Source: a virus
DNA length: 35,391 nucleotides
Virus record (IMG/VR): IMGVR_UViG_3300031963_000485
Span: 1 to 35,391 of that record
Reading direction: 5' to 3' (one strand)
This document shows positions 30,633-35,391 of this stretch, piece after piece (the first letter of the stretch is position 1; each line of letters starts with the position of its first letter). The position numbers and the translations under genes are program-made. The notes beneath the pieces were generated by a model. The model had not been told where the DNA came from and did no database searches. It saw nothing but the letters and a program-made list of their open reading frames with translations.

Positions 30633-31705
30633 AAACACCCACCTTTTCCGATTTCAACAATCGGAGTATCAAAATAGCTATTTTGGGGGAATTGATGTGT
30701 GAGCGAGGGGCGGTTAATTCAGTTATTAATGGCGACCCGTTCAAATATATTTCCCCCTTTTTACAATCACATGATTATGTGGTGGGGCAGTTGGAAACCA
30801 CCTTATCGGGATTAACCTCTAATTATCCGAGGTTTTCGAGCGGGGATTATTTTGCCGAGTATTTAAGCCACCAAGTAGATTTTTTATTCACCGCAAATAA
30901 CCATTCTTTTGATTGGGGGGTGGATGGGGTCTATCACACCATAGACACCTTAAAACAATATGGGATTTCGCAAATAGGGGTGCATAAAAAAAATAAAAAA
31001 CCCCACTACAAGGGGGTGAATGTTCGAGATTTTAGCTTATCTTTTTTAAATTACACACAATTTATCAACCATGGGACGAAAAAAAACCCTCAACACCAAG
31101 ATGATGTTTTCCAAGAGTCTGCTGATTCCGCCGACGCAAGGGGAGTCATCTCCTTTTACGAAGAATCCAGCGTTAAAAAAGAAATTAATCTTGCGAAAAA
31201 GGGATGCGATGTCATCCTTGCTGCAATCCATCTCGCAAATCAAAGGCGCAATGGGAGTGTCCGAGAACTCTCCCGAAAATCAACCTCCGAACAAAGAGGA
31301 ATCTTAGAAAAGATGTGCGCTTCGGGGGCGGATATTGTTTTGGGTGGACACCCACACTATTTTCAAGGGGGTCGCCAACAAGGCAAACAACTAATGGTTT
31401 GGTCTTTGGGGAGTTTTTTCACTTTGATGGAGCACCCCGATTACGAAAACAATTCGGGTTGTGTGCTTAGTGTGCGATATGATTCTTATCTAAACCCAAC
31501 GTACACCTTTTTGCCCGTAGCAACGGTGTATAATACCCAAGACCATTTTTATTATGTCCTCCCTATCGCCCCGTTGGCTCAAGGTTTCTACTCCTTTGTT
31601 TCCGAGCAGAAAAGATATGCATTACTTCAAGAGCTTTCTCAAATAAGAGAAACTTTAAGGGAGAACAGTTTAGTTGAGGAAATAATCCCGATTAGCCTCA
31701 TCTGA
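30629..31705 (+). CDS. CapA-family metallophosphatase-like protein
   Basis: A 358-residue protein of the CapA/PgsA-like metallophosphatase fold. Motif I is ILGELMCERG (residues 18-27), where the usual GD is GE. Motif II is GQLETTLSG (53-61), motif III is ANNHSFDWG (89-97), a histidine strand has AAIHLANQ (197-204), and GGHPHYFQG (238-246) is the strong GHHPH-like signature, followed by SLGSFF (258-263). CapA proteins act in poly-gamma-glutamate or exopolysaccharide handling; in a phage the target may be a capsule or cell-surface polymer, but the activity is not known. The N-terminus MKTPTFSDFNN is tag-like, with no signal peptide. The start overlaps the previous gene by 4 nt; the 3' end overlaps the convergent gene by 36 nt. 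Confidence 0.82.
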   Translation: MKTPTFSDFNNRSIKIAILGELMCERGAVNSVINGDPFKYISPFLQSHDYVVGQLETTLSGLTSNYPRFSSGDYFAEYLSHQVDFLFTANNHSFDWGVDGVYHTIDTLKQYGISQIGVHKKNKKPHYKGVNVRDFSLSFLNYTQFINHGTKKNPQHQDDVFQESADSADARGVISFYEESSVKKEINLAKKGCDVILAAIHLANQRRNGSVRELSRKSTSEQRGILEKMCASGADIVLGGHPHYFQGGRQQGKQLMVWSLGSFFTLMEHPDYENNSGCVLSVRYDSYLNPTYTFLPVATVYNTQDHFYYVLPIAPLAQGFYSFVSEQKRYALLQELSQIRETLRENSLVEEIIPISLI

Positions 31706-32122
31706 GGCGATTTCCGAGGGAAAGGCTTGGCATTCTATGATATGAACCTTTCGTAACACGGGATAGAAAATAACTCCGTCAAACAACTCATAGTATTCCT
31801 CCATCTTGTCTCTTTCGGTGAGTAGGAGGATATCTCTAACGGTTTCTACACTCGAGCAAAAATGAATCAACTCTCGAATTTTTAAATCATCTAAATTAGG
31901 GTTGGAATAAATAATCCCGTAAACTTTTTTACGAGTAGCTCCTTTTTTAATTTGGTTTTGGATTTCTCGATTGATTAAAAATTTAGCACAATCATCCAAG
32001 TTTTCGGGGTCATAACCCAACCCTTTAATAATGTCTTCAACGGAAAGTAAAATATATTTTCGGAGATTTAGAAACGCCTTTTTTACTTTTTCTTTGTTAT
32101 CAAATGTAATGTATAAATTCAC
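31670..32122 (-). CDS. Hypothetical protein, 150 aa
   Basis: Not recognised. GTG 32122 is chosen because it lies 4 nt after the stop of the upstream gene; the longer frame to 32206 would overlap that gene by 80 nt. The protein begins VNLYITFDNKEKVKKAFLNL and has alternating charged helices and short strands (KKVYGIIYSNPNLDDLKIRE, VRDILLLTERDKMEEYYELF). The strand GVIFYPVLRKVHIIECQ near the end is the most hydrophobic part. No Walker motif, Cys cluster or membrane segment. Last gene of the leftward operon beginning at 34103; convergent with and overlapping the CapA-like gene. Confidence 0.65.
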   Translation of the reverse strand: MNLYITFDNKEKVKKAFLNLRKYILLSVEDIIKGLGYDPENLDDCAKFLINREIQNQIKKGATRKKVYGIIYSNPNLDDLKIRELIHFCSSVETVRDILLLTERDKMEEYYELFDGVIFYPVLRKVHIIECQAFPSEIASDEANRDYFLN

Positions 32123-32126
32123 AATC

Positions 32127-32438
32127 TTACTTGTTTTTTTTCTGGGCAATCCTTGCCTCTCTTTCTTCGTGCTTGGCTTGTATAGAAGCGAGCATTTTTT
32201 GGGCATCCTCTTCGGATGTTCCTGATGCGATTAGATTTTGAAGGATTTTAGCAGAATTTTCAGCAGCCGATTGTTCTAAAGCGTGGTAGCGTTCTTGAGT
32301 ATTTCTTAAGTGGATTTCTCGTCCCATTTCCCGTTTCCGTTTTTGGACTTCTTTTCTTTCAGCGGGGGACATCTTTTTGAGGTCGTTTAATAGACCTAAT
32401 TCTTTTTCGATTTTTCTTCTTTGTTTTCGGTTATACAT
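32127..32438 (-). CDS. Charged coiled-coil-like protein, 103 aa
   Basis: A very highly charged protein of continuous helix character: MYNRKQRRKIEKELGLLNDL, KKMSPAERKEVQKRKREMGR, then AEDAQKMLASI-like segments and a basic tail ending KKNK. Many Lys, Arg and Glu residues without hydrophobic core or catalytic motif suggest an RNA- or protein-binding coiled coil, or a scaffold-like factor. Function unknown. It overlaps the Nudix gene by 8 nt (ATGTATAA) and precedes the 150-aa gene by 4 nt, so the three are tightly co-translated. Confidence 0.7.
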   Translation of the reverse strand: MYNRKQRRKIEKELGLLNDLKKMSPAERKEVQKRKREMGREIHLRNTQERYHALEQSAAENSAKILQNLIASGTSEEDAQKMLASIQAKHEEREARIAQKKNK

Positions 32439-32985
32439 GGTCTAAAGTTTTTGCATACATGAAATTAAATAATCTTAAAAAGGCGGAGAGTAGAAGACCA
32501 TCATCAGAGGCAATTCCTTTGCTGACATCTAACATAATTAATTTACTTTTTTCTTCTTGGTCGCTACCGTCACCCGAGGCTTTTCCTTGCTCTAAACGAG
32601 AAACGTCGCAAGCAAAAACGGGCACTAATCGGTCGCTGTCCTTGTATGGGAAAATACCCCCCAAAAACAACCAACGGTCGTTTTCATCCTCTTTGACCTC
32701 AAATCCACCCTCTTCTTTGAGTTCTCGTCTTGCTGTATAGAGCAAACTATCATCTTCATATTCGATAGTGCCCGTAATGAGGGTTTCGGCAGAGTTGTTA
32801 GGTCTTAGGGGGTTGTATTCTTGAAGCACCCCTATCTCTTTGACCATACCATTGTTGTCCGTTTTGTACGGTAGTACCGCCACCGATAATTTTTTCATTC
32901 GGATGCCGACCATACCATCAATATTAACCACGGAAAACCCCGAGTGGTCAAATAATATTTCAGTCTTCAATTGATTCGATTCCAT
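32431..32985 (-). CDS. Nudix hydrolase
   Basis: A 184-residue Nudix hydrolase. The Nudix box is GTIEYEDDSLLYTARRELKE (residues 72-91) continuing EGGF: the REL-KEEGGF catalytic core is complete, while the upstream Glu of GX5E is replaced by Asp and the spacing is one residue longer. Such enzymes cleave nucleoside diphosphates linked to another group, such as oxidised nucleotides, ADP-ribose, NAD or capped RNA; the substrate cannot be told here. The N-terminal part (SVAVLPYKTDNNGMVKEIGV) is the usual mixed strand region. Presence with Fpg/Nei and ART-like genes raises the chance of a link to NAD or oxidised-base metabolism, but that is conjecture. Overlaps both neighbours. Confidence 0.85.
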   Translation of the reverse strand: MESNQLKTEILFDHSGFSVVNIDGMVGIRMKKLSVAVLPYKTDNNGMVKEIGVLQEYNPLRPNNSAETLITGTIEYEDDSLLYTARRELKEEGGFEVKEDENDRWLFLGGIFPYKDSDRLVPVFACDVSRLEQGKASGDGSDQEEKSKLIMLDVSKGIASDDGLLLSAFLRLFNFMYAKTLDHV

Positions 32986-33553
32986 TTTTTTTGTATTTCT
33001 TTTGAATTGTTTTTTTATCGGGTTCTAACACAGCTAACCAAATTTGTTGGGAAATTTGTTGCCTCAAATCTTCTATATTGATGGTTTGGGCGATGTAATC
33101 CAAAACTTGAGTTTCCCCATCGGGGTAAGTTTCCGCCAATACCGACATCAAATTAGGGGGTGGTGATTCCACTAACAAAGAGATGTTGATAGACATTCGA
33201 GTTTTTTTACTATCCTTTAAAATTTGATGGATAGGAGAATCGAGAACTTTAGGTTTCTCGGTTTCTTGGGGGTTGTATTGTATATCGGGGGTGGTTTTTT
33301 TAATAGGGGCTTGGGGTGTGGTTGCTATTTTAGGGGGTTGGGTCGGATTAGATATGGGCTGCACCACCTCGATGACCCATTCCCCGATGAGTTGGTCGTT
33401 GACTCGTGAGCCATCCTTAAAGAGGAGGAATTTCATGTCCAAATAATCATCATAAATACTTTCACCTACCCACTCCACGGTTTTGCCCGTATTGTCACCT
33501 TTAATCCATTGAAACCACTTGGTTTCGGTTGCTTGTAGAGGGTTGTCTAACAT
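32960..33553 (-). CDS. Hypothetical phage protein, 197 aa
   Basis: Start at ATG 33553 (MLDNPLQATETKWFQWIKGD) is preferred; the long frame to 33811 would overlap a well-formed upstream gene. The protein opens with WFQWIKGDNTGKTVEWVGES and DMKFLLFKDGSRVNDQLIGE, a small beta-domain I have seen (from memory) in several T4-like phages. The middle is a Pro/Thr/Gln-rich linker (PTQPPKIATTPQAPIKKTTP). The C-terminal half (MSINISLLVESPPPNLMSVL, DLRQQISQQIWLAVLEP) looks like a second folded domain. No enzymatic motif. Its end overlaps the Nudix gene by 26 nt. Confidence 0.68.
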   Translation of the reverse strand: MLDNPLQATETKWFQWIKGDNTGKTVEWVGESIYDDYLDMKFLLFKDGSRVNDQLIGEWVIEVVQPISNPTQPPKIATTPQAPIKKTTPDIQYNPQETEKPKVLDSPIHQILKDSKKTRMSINISLLVESPPPNLMSVLAETYPDGETQVLDYIAQTINIEDLRQQISQQIWLAVLEPDKKTIQKKYKKNGIESIED

Positions 33554-33566
33554 AAGATTTTGTTTT

Positions 33567-33893
33567 TCAGAGTTCGATAAAATTTTTGTATTGTTCGTGG
33601 TATTCTCGCATCCACCCCTCTGGGTGACCCGAAAAAAACCACCCCAAGTAGTCGGTGCGAAAAGTTTCCAAAATAGTTTTGATATAATCATCATATTTGC
33701 CATTAGAGTCTTGAAGAACTTGATGATATAAGGCACTGAACGTATGAGTTGTACCTTTGATGCGCCAATAGAAAACCAAAACTTGATTGATTTGCTCGTA
33801 GCCGTATTCAATCGTGAGCGGTTTCCATTTGGGGATATCTAAAGAAAATTCACTCCGAGCAATCAAAGTCGAAAAGTCTTTAATAAAGGGCAT
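33567..33893 (-). CDS. Hypothetical protein, 108 aa
   Basis: Unrecognised, aromatic-rich. It begins MPFIKDFSTLIARSEFSLDI and contains YGYEQINQVLVFYWRIKGTT, HTFSALYHQVLQDSNGKYDD and DYLGWFFSGHPEGWMREYHE. The pattern suggests a compact alpha/beta fold with many Trp/Tyr. No Walker, metal or Cys motif. It lies 7 nt after the 67-aa gene and 13 nt before the 197-aa gene in the operon from the 34126 promoter. Start ATG 33893 is the first in frame. Confidence 0.68.
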   Translation of the reverse strand: MPFIKDFSTLIARSEFSLDIPKWKPLTIEYGYEQINQVLVFYWRIKGTTHTFSALYHQVLQDSNGKYDDYIKTILETFRTDYLGWFFSGHPEGWMREYHEQYKNFIEL

Positions 33894-33899
33894 GATAAA

Positions 33900-34103
33900 T
33901 TAGTTTATGTTAATATTCTTTTTGTTCATTTCCCCCTCCAAAGTTTGGAGCATTAGTTCGATAATTTTCGACCGCTCTTCCCCGTGGGTTTCGGCTAAAA
34001 TTTCTAAATCTTGTCGATGCATTTGGATAGCCACAATGGATTCCTCCCCGTTGAGGAGTTGGACTACTACGCTATCCCAGTCGGAATATTTTTTATTTGC
34101 CAT
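33900..34103 (-). CDS. Small helical protein, 67 aa
   Basis: First gene of the operon after the 34126 late-promoter motif (23 nt from motif to ATG). The product MANKKYSDWDSVVVQLLNGE, followed by EESIVAIQMHRQDLEILAET and a helical region with KIIELMLQTLEGEMNKKNIN, has no membrane segment or motif. Possibly an RNA- or protein-binding helical factor. Function unknown. Confidence 0.65.
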   Translation of the reverse strand: MANKKYSDWDSVVVQLLNGEESIVAIQMHRQDLEILAETHGEERSKIIELMLQTLEGEMNKKNININ

Positions 34104-34125
34104 AATAATGTGTTTAGGTTCTTTT

Positions 34126-34133
34126 TATATATC
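34126..34133 (-). promoter_or_regulatory. Late-promoter motif GATATATA
   Basis: Minus-strand TCAGATATATAAAAAGAACC, 22 nt before ATG 34103, the same spacing as at 30269. It would drive the leftward operon of 67-, 108-, 197-aa, Nudix, 103- and 150-aa genes. Confidence 0.55.
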
Positions 34134-34189
34134 TGAACTTTATATGCGGTCTCTTTGGATAAGTTTTGTGGAACATGAGACCCCCATTC

Positions 34190-35391
34190 TTAAAAAAGAT
34201 TATGTAAGTTTGAAAATTCCCCATTGATGAAGTTGATGTGTTGGGCTCGACCATCGGTGTGGATAATAACGTGAGATTGTAACCAACTACTCGCCCCTTT
34301 ATTATACCCCACTCGGAGTTTGGTGGATGTGCCCACTGAGAGTGCCCCGTCTTTCCTCCCTGGGCTATGGTAATGACCCACCACAATTTTTGTGTTCAAT
34401 TGTCGAAATTGCATCAGCGACCCTCGACTGCCATTCGACCCCATATCCCCATGTTGCCCTAATTCCCATTCTTTCACCTTATATGAGGAACTGCGGTGGA
34501 GGGTAATATAGTTGGGGTATTTTTCATTAATAATGGCGGGGATAATACCCTTGACGTTATAGGGGTCTGTTTCGTACTGCCCCAACAATAAATCACTAAA
34601 GCGCATATAAAGCTTGGAATTTTTAAAGGTGGGTTGTTTTTTCCAATCTTCATTTTTCAACCAACGGTCTAAAAAATCATCGTGGTTGCTGCGCACAATA
34701 ACAACATTTTCGAAGTCTTGAAATTTACCCAATCCATCGAGCATTCCTTGGATTTCTTTGGATAAATCATTCAAGCCTAAAATCTCTTTACCATACTGCA
34801 CAAAGGGGTCTTTCAATTCGTGATGGCTAATAGAACTCCCATCAAAAACATCATGCAGCACCACATGGCTCGGTCGCAAATCTTGGAGTAAATCAAGGGT
34901 GGATTGGAGTACCTCCTCATCGTGGTGTCCGTAGTGCAAGTCACCCAAAACAATAGCCTCTATTTGTTTAATTCGGCGTACTGAGCCATCAATGACTCGG
35001 AAATATAAATCACTGAATGAGCCGCTTTCATCATCGGCGGTAACTTGACGAACAAAAAAGGTATCCTCATCTTTAATTTCCACTATCACAAAACCAAAAG
35101 TGTGGTGGAAATCCCCCTTTTTGCCCGATTTGGAGTCGGTGTAATTTTTCATGGTCACCGAACCCGTAGTAAGCATCATTTTAGGTTTATTGTGTTCCAA
35201 AACGGGAATCATTTCCATGTGTACTTTAGGACTACCAAAAATACAAGAGTTGATTCCGCTGAGGGCTTGGAGACCCGTCATTGGGTTTACTGCCGTGGGT
35301 TGGATTTTAATATCCGAGAGGATAGACACATATTTATGAATATCGTGGCGGTTGGCATCCAAATAAGGCACTACTAAGCCGTCCCAAGTTT
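34190..35391 (-). CDS. T5 A1-like metallophosphoesterase (5' part cut by window edge)
   Basis: The reading frame is open to the right edge (…TWDGLVVPYLDANRHD), so the true start lies outside. The conserved region has VNPMTGLQALSGINS, YTDSKSGKKGDFHHT and FGFVIVEIKDED, similar (from memory) to the phage T5 pre-early A1 protein. It is followed by a calcineurin-like phosphoesterase core: VLGDLHYGHHD (GD-x-H), HDVFDG, VRSNHDD (N-H-D), GQHGD and VVGHYHSPG (G-H-x-H). In T5, A1 takes part in host DNA degradation and in the second step of DNA transfer. Here it could act on host DNA or process replication intermediates. It ends 57 nt before the 34126 promoter. Confidence 0.85.
   Translation of the reverse strand, partial: TWDGLVVPYLDANRHDIHKYVSILSDIKIQPTAVNPMTGLQALSGINSCIFGSPKVHMEMIPVLEHNKPKMMLTTGSVTMKNYTDSKSGKKGDFHHTFGFVIVEIKDEDTFFVRQVTADDESGSFSDLYFRVIDGSVRRIKQIEAIVLGDLHYGHHDEEVLQSTLDLLQDLRPSHVVLHDVFDGSSISHHELKDPFVQYGKEILGLNDLSKEIQGMLDGLGKFQDFENVVIVRSNHDDFLDRWLKNEDWKKQPTFKNSKLYMRFSDLLLGQYETDPYNVKGIIPAIINEKYPNYITLHRSSSYKVKEWELGQHGDMGSNGSRGSLMQFRQLNTKIVVGHYHSPGRKDGALSVGTSTKLRVGYNKGASSWLQSHVIIHTDGRAQHINFINGEFSNLHNLF

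Noticed and set aside
32123-32206. Upstream extension of the 150-aa gene to 32206
   Set aside because: It overlaps the charged 103-aa gene by 80 nt; a GTG 4 nt after that gene's stop gives a tight operon junction.
33553-33811. Long upstream extension of the 197-aa gene
   Set aside because: It would overlap the 108-aa gene over most of its length and has a composition unlike a protein; ATG 33553 is adjacent to the downstream domain.
34142-34180. GGTCTC/GAGACC inverted repeat before the 34126 promoter
   Set aside because: Only a 6-bp stem with a loop of more than 20 nt and no T-tract; not enough for a terminator.

Overview
The window is a dense, AT-leaning segment of a tailed-phage genome with a contractile, T4-type baseplate (a distant 'far-T4' myovirus or large phage). 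The likely host is a member of Bacteroidota. Evidence for the host: no Shine-Dalgarno sequences, A-tracts upstream of start codons, and promoter-like sequences of the Bacteroidota form (TTG / TTTG, about 20 nt, TAnnTTTG). Almost all genes lie on the minus strand, so transcription runs right to left. Only two small pairs are on the plus strand (4174-4879 and 30324-31705). No tRNA, rRNA or CRISPR array was seen, and no gene-free stretch exceeds about 180 nt.

Layout, left to right. 1-1105: end of a DNA-maintenance operon (Fpg/Nei DNA glycosylase cut by the window edge, coupled to a PolB-type 3'-5' exonuclease) behind a Bacteroidota-like promoter. 1208-1528: one small unknown gene. 1648-3998: AT-rich island of seven small same-strand ORFs, several separated by related inverted-repeat spacers resembling integron attC sites. 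4174-5582: a small Cys protein and a SET-domain methyltransferase (plus) converging on PhoH (minus). 5624-16999: baseplate and distal tail module: a 635-aa structural protein, a giant 2263-aa gp7-like protein, two small proteins, a gp6/gpJ-like wedge protein and a gp25-like protein. 17101-17832: virion structural protein. 17892-19670: a self-contained three-gene cargo unit with its own promoter and terminator, encoding an ADP-ribosyltransferase-like protein and two others with similar N-terminal tags. 19680-22339: amidoligase fused to a beta-helix-like tail, and an S1-domain RNA-binding protein. 22396-30246: hub and tube-end module: small protein, gp5-like spike, a tube-initiator-like protein with fifteen-residue repeats, gp27-like hub, LysM/gp53-like protein, and a 759-aa tube/baseplate protein. 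30324-31705: tagged small protein plus a CapA-type metallophosphatase (plus). 31670-34103: small-gene operon including a Nudix hydrolase. 34190-35391: T5 A1-like metallophosphoesterase, cut by the right edge.

The octamer GATATATA occurs on the minus strand in front of five transcription units and is proposed as the phage late promoter. The main hypotheses are: (1) six proteins carry short N-terminal tags resembling T4 capsid-targeting leaders with LxE-type protease sites, suggesting head-packaged, injected effectors including an Alt-like ADP-ribosyltransferase; (2) an integron-cassette-like island sits inside a phage genome; (3) a phage S1-domain protein may act on the A-tract leaders that replace Shine-Dalgarno sequences; (4) a tail protein carries an exact fifteen-residue tandem repeat domain. 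All functions are read from motifs by eye; no database search was run.
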